DNA of 64,000 bases from Ascaris suum (taxonomy: Eukaryota; Nematoda; Chromadorea; Rhabditida; Ascarididae), in assembly GCA_013433145.1 (NCBI GenBank), contig CM024188.1, positions 5,074,001 to 5,138,000 on the forward strand, given 5' to 3'. How positions within the stretch are numbered: position 1 is the stretch's first letter; each line of letters opens with the position of its first letter. Below the pieces are notes generated by a model. That model worked only from the letters and a program-made list of their open reading frames with translations. It did not search any database and was not told where the DNA came from. Shown piece after piece: positions 23,331-40,773 of this stretch. A program made the translations under genes and the position numbers.

Positions 23331-26300
23331 AAGGATTAGATATGGAAATCGGGATCCGAAAAGAACAGAAAAACATGAAGTAACTCTTTTGGCCAGATTA
23401 TTTGATGCATGAGCTAGAGAGATGCAAGAGTGCTGAATCCCTTTATCGAAGTCGTCCAACCAAATTCTCTATAATAGTGGCTAATAAATATTTACGAAGA
23501 CCTAAGAAGAGCTAATCTTTTTTCACGTCTCAGATATATCAGATTTGTATTTGAGAGAATCGTCTTTCACAGTAGAAAATTAGTAGTAGAAAATAATGAA
23601 ATGACTCAATGGAAAAAGACAGCATTTTATAATTAAATTAAGCACTTCTTGAAGGTGTAAGCACATTCGGCCTTCGTGCTCAACTCATAGAGGAAGAAGA
23701 ATTCTTGGCATTATAAGGGGCTCCAGAGTTGTTCGAAAAATAGTTTATTGGAGACATATATGAATAAATTTTCCATTTATCAGGTGGTGAATTGTCTTAG
23801 CTGTGGTGTGGATGAGTGCTAATATCAAGAGACAATTGGGATGAAGCACCGTCATTTAGATTAGAGTTTCACTATATGTGAGTATTCTGTGAAAAGCGAT
23901 AGCCGGAATTCATGAGAAGCAGTTGAATCACATTAAAACCTCAGAAAAAATTAAAACGTTAAAAATACCTGGAACAGTCGCTAATGAATCTCGAGTTCGA
24001 TGCAGGCTACAGTTGTTGAAACCTAGTACGCACGCTCGAACCTCCCTACGGCTATCAGCTGGAAAACTTCAAACAGCACCACTATGGAATACAACGCTTA
24101 AATTTATATCAATTTTTCTTTTCACAGCGAAGGTAGAGAGCTTAATGCAATGAACAAAAATACTGCTAAATCATTTGCAATGGTTCAGGTCCCTAGAATG
24201 CTTTATGGTACTTGTTTGTGCATTATTGTCCTCTCAATCATTCTAAATAAAGTGAATAATCGACAATGCATCGCCACTAATTCAACAAAAATTGGATAAT
24301 CCACAGTAATAGCAGTTTACCTACAAACTATACGAAATGAGGTAAATTCATTAACGTTAGCGTGAGACGGATGAAATTGAGAGCCGAAAAGCATAAATGA
24401 GGTAAAAAGAGCCGAGAAGCAAGCCTTTCATAAGTGAACGACAAAATGGATGTTAGCTTGAAATAAGCGCATCCTATTACAATAAGTTGAAAGGTCGCAT
24501 TTGTTGCAACAACGAACTTATAATTTACTCTATATGAAGTATAGGTTTTACATCGAAATAGTTGTTTGCTGATGCAATTTAAAGAAATCAGTCGCAAAAT
24601 ATTATAAATGCACTGACTAAGTGCCGCAACATATCTGCTCCTTGGAACATATCATAGAAAAAGTGATCGCTATGTAGAGAGTTACAGTTTACACTTTAAC
24701 AACGTGATTAATAAGTGGTAGTTGATATCGTAGCGTACTTTGCGTTATTTTATCCAGAAACGATCTCACTAAAGGGCATCCTGTTAGAGCAAATAACACC
24801 CTATGCGCTAAACGTCATACAACTCACTCTTTTGCCAAAACTGAAGTGCGGCAAATCATAAAATTTCAGAGGAAAACCATCGCAGATAAAGTCCACTTCA
24901 TAAATCAAATGATGCAAAGTTGTTCATGAAAGGTTTACCCAATTACTGCATAAGTAAGTTGGAATTTATAAGTGCTGAATGTTGTCTAAACACTCTTCGC
25001 ATACAATCACGGCACAGTCAAAAAAACGCACCATCTGCAGGATGCACTCAACAAATACAAAGGAGGATGACTTTTCGCAGCCAAGCCATTAATGTAAACT
25101 GCACGAAGGCCTATCGGTTCAACAGGAATACAATTAAAGCAGCACAGTAACAACCTAGCTGCAACAATTTGCGCACTGCTGCTTGCAGTCTGCCATTATG
25201 TTGACATGCGAGTCATTCGTTACTGAGAAAGAAACCTTTGCTTTAGAAATTTAGAAGTGACTGCAATGAGGTCAAGCTAAAGCTTGGGCCACTGAACGAT
25301 GAGGTAGTATCCGGCAGTTCACTAAAAACTCCTGTAGCAGCTAGAATAGAAGATTATAGCGCGTTCGTGCTATCGCTCACACAGCCTATCTAAATAGCAC
25401 GGCGCACGACCGAAGTGATTTCGCTTTCCGTTTGCAATCGATCGAATTGAGAGGATCGATTGAGCTCACGAACGCACCATTGCTGCAGGAACCCAACCTC
25501 AGTGCCTTTTCGCAGCAGTTTGTGTAATAGAAAACCTCAACGAAAAAATTCTTGACTAACAATCAGAACACTTCAATGTAGCTGCTGAATACCGTTTATG
25601 GCAAACTTTATTTTGCGCCTGCATCGACCGAGTATCTTACCCTCGGCTTCACCTACAGACTCTTTTAGGGATGCATTGCAAAGATGTATATCTAATGATC
25701 GAAAGATGAGAAGTAGTGCATCATGATAGTCTCATTCGTCGAACGTCGACGTATTTACTTTGGTGTTCCTAATGACTTGGTGGTTGGGAGGCAAGGGATG
25801 AACGCAGCGAAATTGATGCAAAAAGGAGGCACGATGACCATCTAATCTTCCTCGATGATGCATCGCTTTTATGATCAATGGTATGGAGAATATTAGCAGT
25901 GAACATTTCAGCGTCTTAGTAGAAATAAACGAACAGGAATGGAGAAACACTGGAAATTACAAATTGCCACGATAAGCGCATCACAGAAGTAGCGCACACT
26001 TAGAGATTATAAGAAAAATGCAACGACAATGGAAGGGGACATAATTAAAATTCCACGTGAATAACGAATAACATAAAAGTGCAGGTAAGACTGCAAAGCG
26101 TCTGCTGTGCGGTAGATGTACTCTGTGTAAATTCGTTCAACGAGATCGACTAGCTGCATGACAGACGCATAAAAAGCAAACCACACTTCAGTACGAAATG
26201 AGGCAACAAAAAAGCGCAAATAGCATTTCAACACCGTGTAAGTTTCTTCTCCAACAAAGAGAACGAGTTACGTGTGGTGTCCGTCCTGAAGCGCTAATCC

Positions 26301-27484
26301 GAAACATTACCGAGGGATCGAAATTGGTGTAAAATTCCTTTCTTCTCATTCACAATTAAGTGCTCGAAACTTTGATGCGTTGTTGAAATATACGCGCATG
26401 GCAACACCGGCTATTGTACTTAGCGAAGAATTTGCTTTGCTTCAGCTGTCCCAAAAGTAGCACACATGAATACCTCCTACGTGGTGTAACGTGACAAAAA
26501 ATGCTTATGCACCTCTCCATGCTCCGCTATCCGCTAAATCAGCGTTTGTTAGATTATAAATGGTGCACATACCGCATCGTTTGAGCTCAGAAATTAGGTT
26601 CTACGCACAAAGAAACTACGTTCAATTTCACAGGAATTCATATGCTGCACAGATTAAAGAGTAGTGGGAACAGGTTATAGCTAGGAAATAACCGGGCATT
26701 GGCAGCCTCATCCTCGAGCAAAGAAAGCGGGGATCATCAAGACTTTCAATAGAATTTACGGTGACGCAAGTATCTGGAACAGAGATGAATTTCGTGATAC
26801 CACATAAGGCGCCGATTTCTTGGAGGAAATTTTCTAGCATGTGGAGAAAACATACAAAGAAAATCTTCAACTGTCAATACGCTTTGCGCACTGAGAAAAC
26901 TTGTGTCAGTTTTATAAGGCGAGGAGTTGCTGGAAACGTTTCGCTAATGGGGATTAGTTGAAAGCTTATGAATCGAAAAATATGGAATCCTATGATTATT
27001 TCTCGATTAGAAAAATCTATCCAACAATGCACTGTAAAATAGATACCCTGACGTTTTACGGTAAAATATTAACGTGTAAGATTTACTGAAAATTGAATAT
27101 CCTGCGTTCCGACGATATCAGCCCCATCGATAATATCAACTTTTGATTGCACATATGAATTACTTATCAAATGTAGTCATTGCAGCAATTCTGGAAACAT
27201 GGGAAATGCACGAAAACATAGCACCTTTATTTAGAAACCACTTACATAAGTTCACCCAACGTTTTATATCCCAAAAAGAAAAAAAAAGAGGAAAATATGC
27301 AAGCTCTTGGAAAGTTAAAGTGTATTTCTCGCGCTAGGTAGAGGAAGAGAACATTAAAATGAGTCTATTATTTCTTCTAGAGGTCAGCGATCCACAGTGA
27401 TGTGAAGATCACGTCGTCAAGCACTCAAAATTAATCGAGAATGCCGGGTATGGTGGCATTTGTGATCAGAAATGATGCCATAAA
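23331..27484. other. non-coding, no gene seen
   Basis: About 4 kb of AT-rich sequence. Tiny ATG-to-stop two-exon combinations can be assembled (for example around 24930-25080), but they are too short to be evidence. No repeats of note. Confidence 0.5.
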
Positions 27485-27856
27485 TCAGTTTGCGGGATTG
27501 CCACAAATGAATAAAAAACATGTGGAAGTCACCGGCTGAATGGCATGCTTGCCGCAAAACAACGTGATAAAAGAAACGGAAACCGGTAGGAGTACCTGTG
27601 ACGTGGATCGAAACCACCGGCGAGCAGGAGCATAAACCTCGGAAAAGCAACTTTGCAATTCGCCAATAAAGTGCCGCCGGCAAGTGTTGTTTAAATGACT
27701 GCTACGGGCGAGCGCATAGGTTGGAAAGGTTTTGTGAGGCTCGTCTATACGCGCCCCACTTGCACGTTGTTTCATACAGGAAGGTGTAGGCCGTCTCTTG
27801 TCCAACTTGTGACTGTTGTTGTTCTTATCGCGAGATGATGACCAGCCGCAGCTCAT
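27485..27856 (-). repeat. GC-richer block with degraded ORF, possible dispersed repeat
   Basis: From roughly 27550 to 27860 the DNA is clearly GC-richer than the surroundings. The minus strand is open for 123 codons with a Ser/Arg/Lys-rich start (MSCGWSSSRDKNNNSHK). A second minus frame (27417-27683) overlaps. The product has no recognisable domain, and two overlapping frames in one block suggest composition more than coding. Its character is like that of an old interspersed repeat in nematode genomes. I cannot see a second copy in this window, so family membership is unproven. Confidence 0.25.
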
Positions 27857-29400
27857 GGAAGAAAGCTATAATAGGACGCTTACTACACTTTGGTACGCAT
27901 TTGCGTCAACTCGCGCTCTACTTCTCAACGTTTCTACCATTCGAAATTGAGCTAGTCAGTCGATGCATATAGGTGCAGTATTAGGATATACACTCTTGAA
28001 TGCATACATCTGCGTGGAACTGTCAATACATGCTTCTAGCCAACAAACAAATCTTTTGCACAACTTTTGTGGTTCGAATCACACATCAGCATTACTCTTC
28101 GACCCTTTGAAAGCGCATCACGGATCCTTTATATCGACTCAAATTTGCGGTAAAGTAAAAAAGATCGTTTTAGAATTGAAATTTTGGTGTTGCTGTTGTT
28201 GGCGCTGTCATGAACAATACTTTCATCTGTGTCTTCCTTATTTCACTTTCCCGCAAATTAAACCTTCGTTGAACTGTCAGTTTGACAGAGAAAAGCCATT
28301 GGAAGAACAGGAAAATTTCGCTTTCGCGCATAAATTTTCCTCAAAGTTTTCTCACATTTCTTTCGTGCCGCTCGCAGTTGCAAAAATTTTTCGATTCTTT
28401 TCGTAGCGGTGCATTTAATTTCCAATTACTTGCGAGGATTGTCTCCTCTCTAATTGGCATATTTTTTTTTCGAGAATCCCAAGATCTATTGCTAATCCTT
28501 TTTAATCAAACGGATGGTGGGCACTGGCAGAAATTAATGAATGGTCGAGACCACGTCATCTATACAGGCATAAGGGTGTTCTCATATATATGAGGCGATT
28601 ATCACCAATGACCAAAGGAAGTGCACTACGTTAGAAGAAAAAAAGGCGGCAATCGGAGAATGCCACTGCAAAACAGCAGAAGTGTATACTAATGTAGGCG
28701 GACTACACTAGTGAATTTTAATGACTATCATCTCCGAATTTCATCTACCTTTGCATGCGAACTTCGAAAATGGGAGCTACTTCAACCGATAGTTCAAAAA
28801 CATCGCAGTTACGCCCACGGCATCATAATGTTGCAAAATCTCTCTTAACTCTATTCATGAAGAAATCAGAATGAATTTCTCGAATATCAGCATTTGTAAT
28901 TCCTTCTGTTTTGCTGGCTAAGCTAAAAAAAACCTCCGCATTTTCGAGTTACTGTACCAAACAATCATTGGTGAAGCGATTTCAACAGAAAAAAACTGCC
29001 GCTTCTTCGGGAATTTTTATACTATTTGGTAAAAAAAGACTCTATCTGTTCGACTGCACACATAATTAAACTCTACATGCATCGACTCAACGAAAACAAC
29101 CACCCAAGCATCTGGATACTGCCTCAACCAGGATTCCAGAAATGCAAAAGTTACTCTTTTACAACGGCTCGGCCATTTCATGGTGACTCAGATTTCGCCT
29201 CCACTGAAGCTCCGGACTACGGCTCCTGAGATCAAAGGAAATTAGTAACAATCTCCATTCGGCGGTTATAGAACTTTTTATTTTCGAACTGCAGACCAGA
29301 CTTTGTGTAAAGGGATGATCAGTAAATTGTAGATCAACTGCTTTTGGCCAGAACAGAGAATGATGGTCATGGGATAGGGCAAGCTCTCTATATATGCGCT
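27857..29400. other. non-coding, no gene seen
   Basis: AT-rich. A plus frame of 147 codons (27963-28406) with a second overlapping frame (28282-28593) is open but has low-complexity Phe/Ser/Lys content and no start or splice support, so I treat it as chance. Confidence 0.45.
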
Positions 29401-29650
29401 GAGGCAGGAGTCGGTGCCTACGACAAGACAGCGTGTTTGATTACAGGACATCAATGTGATTCTACCTTTACACGTATGGTGTCGTCCTTGTGAGGGTCGG
29501 CTTGGATCGTAGCAGCGCGCCGTCTAGCTACGAAGAGTCTCAGGCGTGAGGAGCTTCTGGTACTTTTGGAGCGGAGGTGGCGCTATCCGTGCCGAGGTGC
29601 TGTTGGAGACAGGTTCCTTCTCCCGTTGTGTTACCTCCTCCATCTAATCA
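29401..29650. repeat. GC-richer block with hairpin, nature unknown
   Basis: About 250 bp is noticeably GC-richer than its surroundings and not open in a convincing frame. A perfect 7-bp inverted repeat (TCGTAGC / GCTACGA, 13-nt loop) sits at 29507-29533. It could be a repeat fragment or a structured non-coding RNA. I see no tRNA, 5S or snRNA consensus in it. Confidence 0.25.
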
Positions 29651-29951
29651 CTGTTGATTTTATTGAGGCTTCATTTAAAAGATCATAACCTCTCGTCTTG
29701 CTGCCGATTATACAGTATTTGGTCCACTCTCGAAGGAGAAAGAATTTGCGAATCCTTCGGGACACATCAAGGGTAGAGAGACAAAACAGCGTCCAACACC
29801 TCTACACTAACTCAAAGCATAATTTTTTCTTGATGTGAAATGAATTATTTCGCTGAAAAGGGATTGCACATTGCTATATGGACGCCACTTTCTCTTTCCC
29901 CTCCTTACCCTTATTCTCCTCCCCCTTCTCAGTCCGACCTATCCTTGAAAG
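29651..29951. other. non-coding, no gene seen
   Basis: AT-rich, then a pyrimidine-rich stretch (29887-29945) before the tandem repeat. Confidence 0.5.
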
Positions 29952-29981
29952 CGATCGGGAGTTTTCCGATCGGGAGTTTTC
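29952..29981. repeat. perfect 15-bp tandem duplication
   Basis: CGATCGGGAGTTTTC is present twice back to back (29952-29966, 29967-29981) with no mismatch. A minus open frame crossing it reads ENSRS twice. Confidence 0.95.
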
Positions 29982-32900
29982 GTGATCGATAGGTTCCCAC
30001 TGGTAGTTTACATTTGTTAGAGCAAGGTGCGGGCAAAAAACGCTGCATGCATAAATAATCTGCTTTGCCCATAGCAGAAAAAACCAGTACTGAGTTGCAT
30101 GCTGGATTTCATTAAATCTCAAGAGACGTTTCTGCTAGCGCTCATTTGCTCTGTCTTGAAGTAAATACTATCACGTTAAAAAATAAGTGGAAAAAAATTT
30201 TTCAGCAACTCAATTCGCAAGTCCAACTAAGTTTTGATGGTAGTCGACGGCGGAAGATGCTCTTTAAGGGAGTCTGAAGTGAATCTATCACTGGGTTAAG
30301 CAGATGCTATAAACCAGCAAATGAAAACTTTTTTAATTCTGACGAATGATAAAGCACATCTGCTGTGTTGTCCAGGAGGTAGTTTTCGTGATATCTGCAC
30401 GGCACTTACACACGATATGCTACTGCAATGAAATCGGTGACATGCGGCTACGTGAGAGCTCGAAATACACCGCAACTTCGCCTAGAGTCAACTCTCTAGC
30501 TGTTTTAATTCGGTCATGCAAGTGATGCTAACCGTGCAAACTGGAACGCTTGCTGCATGTGATTTTGATACGTTCTTTTCAGTGCTGTATTTCGAAATTC
30601 AAGCAAAGAGCGAAAGTCAAGTCTTTCCCTATACCGGAACCTTTCCACTGAGACCCTTCAAATGCTTTGCAAAATATGACGGCAAAGCTAAGGGTTGAAC
30701 ACTTTGTGCTGAGCGACAAGTCTGTTTTAAAAAGGGAGGAGTGTAGCATGATGGGGGGTGCGGGGATGGAAGGGGGGAAGAGAAGTCAAGACGACTGTGT
30801 ACTAATCGCAAAAGGTGCTTTTGACGAGAAACTTCTGGGAGATGTTTGTGGAAGAATCGAGGTGGTGGCATCTCCAGGAATCTTTCTTGAAGGACATGGA
30901 GGTTTAAAGATATAATCAGTTTCGTTTGACAGCACTTCAGACGTACATGCTTACCAAACGCATCACTTTTAGTGTGCACACAAAACGATCACAAGAGTTA
31001 ATCAGGGAACAGTATATACTAAAAGCACGTCTTCTGTAAGGGTTCGACCGCTGCAGAAAGTGGCAAGAACAGGTATTTATATCTTATATGCAAACCAAGG
31101 CTCTTTTATGCAGACTGGAACAAGTTGAGTGATAAAAAGAAAAGTCTGCAAGTAATGTCTGCCATATAAATACCTATCAGCGTAGGGTATAAAAAACTAT
31201 CAGCGTTTGCTTCCCCTGAAGTATATGACTGAGATCGTAGCAATGAAAATTTCAAAATCTAAACTTTAGAACAGCGTTGGCAGATCCTCAGCCGAAGGAA
31301 CGAAAAAAAAATGCTGATTCGTAGGAATATATTTGTTTCAAATACGACTTGATGTTCAAATGCAACGAAAACGAGGCGAAAAAGACTATCCTGAGATGGA
31401 AGTGTAACGTTAAAATGAATGCTTAAGTACACCTGACAAATACTAGTGAAGATAACTGACATAGGAAACTACCGAGAAGTTAATGAACAAATAGAAAAAG
31501 TAGAAAGAAACTCTGGTCGCCACAAGTGGTGAGTTTTAATGCTTGTCATTTTTCCTTAATTCTATACAGCCTTTTTAATGTGTCTTCTTATTCCTCGAAA
31601 GCTTTGCAATTTTTTAAAAAATTTTATTATGCTATAATAAGCGTAAATTGCATATAATGTAGACGTGAAAATCCATTCATGGAGATCTTCCTTTTACACA
31701 GAAAACGAATAGAGATAAAAGAGAAGCAACTCGCGTTAGCACTGTTAATGTGCATTTGGAACCACTTTTCTGTGAAGCCATTGAGAATTACTTTCTGTCT
31801 AGCTTATTGACTGAACTTTGCGCGCTCCTTCGCCAAACGTTTCCTATCGGCTAAACACATGAAGGAAATGCGTGCAATTCTTGCCCAAAATAGTGCCCAA
31901 CCTTGAGCCTTTATTAAGTGAATAGCACAGTGCCAAGATGTTTCCATGGAAAGGGTTCAGTTGTTCTAATGCAGGCAGTATGCCACCGATCATAACCCTT
32001 TTGCCTTTATTTCCTGCTCAAATATCTGAGGAGCAGACACTGCCAGTGAAAATTCCATCCATGTCTGCACGCCCTCATTCCTCAAGTACACTTGGGGTTA
32101 AGTGCATACAAAGAACTTAGATGAACCTGTCGGTGCTTGGAACATTGAAACGGGAAAAAAATTAAGTGAAAAGAAATTTGAACGACAACGTGCCATTAAC
32201 TGTTGACGAATAAGCGACAAATCTTCGAAAACCGATGTAATCGGGTGAGGGCAACTGAACGATGAGGAATAGGATCGCACTGAGGCAAATTTATCAAAAG
32301 AAGTGAAAGAAGAAAAAGAAAAAAGAAACGGTGTAACGAGAAGCAGAAAAACTGATGAGAGAGAACACCTCGGAATAGAATGGTATAAAGGTTTTCGAGT
32401 TGGATGCTGGAATAGGAAGACTATAACGGATTTATTTCTAGAATTTTATATTGTTCTGAGAGCCCAACGTAGCTGAGAAATGAAGACATGTGTGGTATTG
32501 CGCGTAATGCGGGCTGAAGAAGACTGTGATAGATTGAAAATGCTGAGGCTTGATAAGCCTCAACAGTTGTAACGTAGCACTGGACAGCGTTACAACAGTC
32601 CTACTTGATGCAGTGCTGTTTTGAGGGTGTAGTTCATTCCATATTATCATCTTGACGGAAGTATTTGCTGTCTTTCACCTGACGGTGTGGATTTTAGGAT
32701 GGCAAAAACTGCCGGAGAAATCACTTCTTTCGTCCTCTGGAAGGCAACTGGTTAGGTAGACACTAATACAGTTTTTGATTGCTTCCGAAGTGTAATGTTC
32801 AAATGCAAAACTTTAATTTCATACCTATGAAAGCAGTTTTCATTTGTGAGAAAGAAACGTTGATAATTATGAAACCACTTTTGATAGGAATTTTTCATGA

Positions 32901-35900
32901 GTGAAATAATACGAAAAATTTTTTGAAGCAATGTGAGCGAAGGTAGCTGAATTTGAAACACTTCAAAGTTTTTACCTTCGCAACTTATCGACCACATTTG
33001 TGATAGAACGCAAACAAAGCAGACCGCAACTTTTCAAGCAAATGAGTGCGGAATTTTCAACCGGGCTGAGTCAAGCAATTTGAAAATTTTCAAGACAAAG
33101 CATTCGAAGTTAGGAGGAGAGTGGGAGGAGAAGGAAGGAGTCGGAGAGGAGAGAGACATAACTATATCTCCGACATTCTTCAACTCGTCTAAACGGTTAG
33201 GAAAACGACGAATTTTTTGCACACTCACTCCCATGAGATGGCCGACAGATTCCAAAATGGTAATTCGAAGTAGAAAACTTCAAAGGGGTCTTGTCAGTCC
33301 TACGCTGTGCTAATGTGGCTTGATTGTTTCCACATGGCTAGAAAAGTTTTGCACCAATGTGGCAACTTCAAGGCATACTTGTTAAAGTTTGCACCACAAC
33401 TTAACAGCATAATGTTGAGACAGTTCCGGAGCTCGAGTGTAGGTACAGGATGACGATTCACCTGGACTCTTCAGCACCGACCACGTTGCGCTCAAAGGTG
33501 GATACACTTTAATGAAGTTTGCAATGCAAGAAATGAGAATAAAATTGCGGAAAAACTACGATGAACGCGCGTATTCCATGGATCACAATATTCACAAATG
33601 AAGAAAGAGTAGAATCGGCGAAGCAACAATTGAATGCGTTGAAGGGATTACTTTTCTTAAACGATGAGTTAAAGCGGCATTAAAGAAAATGCGATCACCG
33701 GACAGCCGCGCTTGTAAAAGAAAGCAAGTAATTTATTTAGGCGTTTGCAATTCAGCATTCGCAAAAGTGGGTTCAATTTCATGAAGCTCAAAGAGGATCT
33801 CACAATAGTTGCTTCCTGGAGACTTTCGCCAGCACAGCTTGAAGTCAGCATAGAGTGTTTATTTGTGGAAGCTATCGTTAGCATCCAGGAAAAAAAAAGA
33901 ATGGCCTATTGATTCAGCTGATGAAGGATTATGCTGCTCGCAAATAGAATCCTTTACGTCCGCAATTGCAGAAAAAGATAATTTCTGTCATTCCGCACTG
34001 TTTTTCTTGTCTAAAAAAAAAACGCAAGCGCACAGATGATAGGAATAAAATGATTATAAAATCGAGCAGATGAGGTTACGAGGTTTCCCCTGTTTGTTGC
34101 GTGTGTAATCGTTAGGTATTTTGGTGTGAGTGCGTCAACTGTGTATTTTTTGGGATTCTTAAAATGACTTGTGTGGTTTTTACGATTATTTTGTTTTCGA
34201 TCTCTAAGCTTCTGTATGTTTTTTGTGGAAGAAGCCTTGTGTGTAATGCTCAAAACTGTAACGTGTCGTCCACACAACACATTATGAGGTGTACATAGAC
34301 GGAACTACTTGCTGAATAACTGACGAGAACGTTGAGCAATAATTATTAGTTTGCGTTGTCAGGGGTCATCATGTCAACAGAAAAATGCTCCTCAGCAGAG
34401 GACAGTAAAATGGCGCTAATCGCCTAGCTTCTTTTCCGTGTATACTTATTTGCCATAAAATAGGATAAAGGTAGCATGCTGAATTGTGTTGTAGATGACG
34501 TTTCAAAATAAGCTCATTGCTGAGAGAATAGCGTTCTGAGATTAGAATCAAAAATAGAAGAATAAGAGAACTTCAGAAACTTTCATGTAGCGGAACATGG
34601 TGTTTTTTTAATTTCTAGGCAAATAGTAAAATATGCCGCGTAATGCTTGTGAATCTGATCGGATCGCTCGTATAAATTTGCATCGAATGATTCACTTGAA
34701 CGAGCTTTTGCTAACTTGATTTGCGTAAGTGCATTATCGCAACGTCGTTCCTGAGCGTATTTCTGTGCCTGACAGTCTATACGGCTGTTTCAACATAGGA
34801 ACCACTAAAGGATGAACCAGGAAATTTCGTGGTAGTTGATTCTACGTGATGACTTTTTTCTACTGCAATTTACCCTATTCAACCAATTTTGAAAAGCGGC
34901 ACTGAAGTTTGGGACTGATAGAAGCTCGGCGAATTATGCAGCGACCGCTTCTTCGCTAGCTCAAATCGCATTGCAAAAAGAAACCGGTCGTTTTGTTTAC
35001 GACCTATACCAGCCACCGAGTCATATCAGAAATGAAAATTATTTTTTACTGCTTGATCGTAAATCCGGAAACCGGCCGATCAGATTAGTGGGATGCAAAA
35101 CAGCATGATGTGAAAGCTGCACTGACATTTCTCTATACTTCCACTTTGATTCGATTGGTACGGTGCGAAGACCCAAAAGGCATTGGTGCGGAATATCTGA
35201 TATGTTTTAATGGTCATAACCATAAAGTAATGGATCAGTGCAAAATGTGTTGTGAGGGGTCACCCAATGATGGAAATTATACACGACAAATCACATGACA
35301 CCTGATAACTGTTACAGAGGTTTCCAATGGCGCTCACACAGTACGCTTTGCAAATGCGAGTTTGGAAAAGGGCATGGCAGAAGGCTGTGAGACAGTGATT
35401 TCCGTTTACACGTTTATGATTTTTGCTTTCTAGCGCTGATTTACTCCTGTAGCGATAACGGCGCTTTTGTACGACAGGAGATTTGTGAGAACGGGACGAA
35501 AAAGAAGTACTCATGCGTTAAGCTCGATAATCTACCACCTCTGAGCATAGTCACATTAATTTCTTGTACAAATCGCTGCAAATCCGAACAAATCCTCAAG
35601 TATACCTTTCTTGAACCGGGCGCATTTGCGCACGTACTTTGTTCAGCAGAACATAAGAATTACAATGCTTGAGGGGAAATTTTGAGAGGGCTGCACCTTG
35701 CAAACGGAACACTTCTTTCTTTGCATTGGAAGGAATTATTCGATTCATGCGCGAAGTGCAAAATGAACCTGACATCGTTATTTACTTGATATTTAACGCC
35801 TTCGTTGGAAAAAATTGAAGAACATTGCAGCCGCTTAAGGGAACCATAAGCCTTAGCGAAGGTGTGTGTGCGTTCGGTTTTGCTAATTACAAGACTGTTT

Positions 35901-36860
35901 TTGGGAATCAAATCTATATTCTTATCCGAAAGGATGCAAGCCTTAAATAGGATAGGTTCCCCAATGTCCCACCAGTCCGTAAAATACTAGAATATGTTCG
36001 TCCGTATGGAGCTTTGTGGATAACAGGCGGCAGACTGGACGAGAACACTGAAGAATTTCCTATATTTCTATCTATGTGTACCAGTTTTTCAAGCTACAGT
36101 GAAAACCAACGCTTCTCTCTTAAGCTTTTTTTTTTCAAATGGATTCAGTACAACAACAGAAGACTAAAGATTAATTAAAGGATATATCATTCATGTTTCA
36201 AAGGACGAGAACCATATGAAGGGCACCGGCATAGCTTTTTCTTCTACAAAGAGAACGTTGAGTGCGGATAAGTTTATTAAAGAGGAAAATTCCAGTGGTA
36301 GAGACAGCGCGGTATTCTGGATTATACGGAGTTCGATGCTGTAGTGATCCGGACGCAACATGCATGCTTTGATAAACTTCTCGTAGCAGTTGACGCATAG
36401 CGCTACGTGATGGACAAATACAATAATCAGAAGGGATGCAACAATAGCAGGTGACAATGTATATAAAAGACGAAAAACATGCGTCTATTCTGGGCATTCC
36501 TTGTTTCAACAGTGCAAATAATGGAGAGAAAACAGGTTATGATGCCATAAAACAGAAAGAACTTGAGATTTGTTTGTTTTCGTGAGGTGAACGGCAAGGG
36601 CATTTAAAGCACAGGAATGAACCTCCAGATCTGACGAGGATCAAAGAGATTGAAGGCGTTTGCCATAGGCGCACAAAAAATATTCACGGTTAGTTGTAGC
36701 AAGGTTGCTCAACAGTTGCTACCACTGTTCTGCTGCATTGGAGAAGAATTGTGTAACAACGCATATGCCAAATCATTTTTTGGAAGGGGAGCGAAGGGGC
36801 AAGGATAGTGCCATCGAGAAATCACTTGAGAAATGAACCCACTTATACCTCCGTCCTGTC
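29982..36860. other. long non-coding stretch, no gene seen
   Basis: Nearly 7 kb with no supportable exon. G-rich blocks near 30751-30780 have only three clear G runs. Open stretches (for example minus 30629-30979, minus 36191-36457 and 36198-36509) overlap one another in different frames and lack splice evidence. This could be intergenic DNA or a large intron. Confidence 0.45.
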
Positions 36861-37103
36861 TTGCCTTTCATCAAAAATTTACTCTTAAGCTCCTCCATAG
36901 ATGAGCTCAGGGATGTAGATGCTAAGAAACCTTCATTTGTTTCAGTGCACATAGATAATAGCCAAGATTATACGACACGACAAACACCGCAAAAAATCGT
37001 GAAGAATACGGATGAAAACGATTTTCCGTCAGTCGAACAACTATGGGGAACTTCTAAAGCAATCAAAGCACAAAACTTGCTAATGCCCATGACGATACGC
37101 TGA
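36861..37103 (+). CDS. candidate terminal exon, hydrophilic, unidentified
   Basis: A good 3' splice site (CATTTGTTTCAG) ends at 36945, and the frame from 36946 is open to TGA at 37103 with coding-like codons. It gives a hydrophilic product (DNSQDYTTRQTPQKIVKNTD ... FPSVEQLWGTSKAIKAQNLL). The same frame is also open upstream to 36861, so an unspliced reading is possible. No AATAAA follows closely; an A-rich run begins near 37126. A second charged frame on the same strand (37220-37450, with DPFPDVFDHKEDEFSEDVSL) lies about 115 bp downstream and could be another piece of the same unit, but I see no acceptor joining it. No family recognised. Confidence 0.22.
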   Translation: MPFIKNLLLSSSIDELRDVDAKKPSFVSVHIDNSQDYTTRQTPQKIVKNTDENDFPSVEQLWGTSKAIKAQNLLMPMTIR

Positions 37104-40767
<3,664 letters not shown>

Positions 40768-40773
40768 TTATTT

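Noticed and set aside
24927..25080. Tiny two-exon model with a consensus GTAAGT donor
   Set aside because: The coding pieces are under 20 codons and the acceptor is poor.
25300..25310. TGAGGTAGTAT, identical to the let-7/mir-84 5' end
   Set aside because: No precursor hairpin could be formed with either flank, and the rest of the 22-mer does not match a known member.
28060..28085. GGTTCGAATC, tRNA T-loop-like
   Set aside because: The T-stem does not pair beyond one or two bases and no acceptor, D or anticodon arms are found.
27963..28593. 147- and 103-codon overlapping plus frames
   Set aside because: Two overlapping registers, low-complexity Phe/Ser/Lys content, no signals.
31230..31238. 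TGAGATCGT, the mir-58-type seed
   Set aside because: Only the seed matches; the flanks do not fold into a precursor hairpin.
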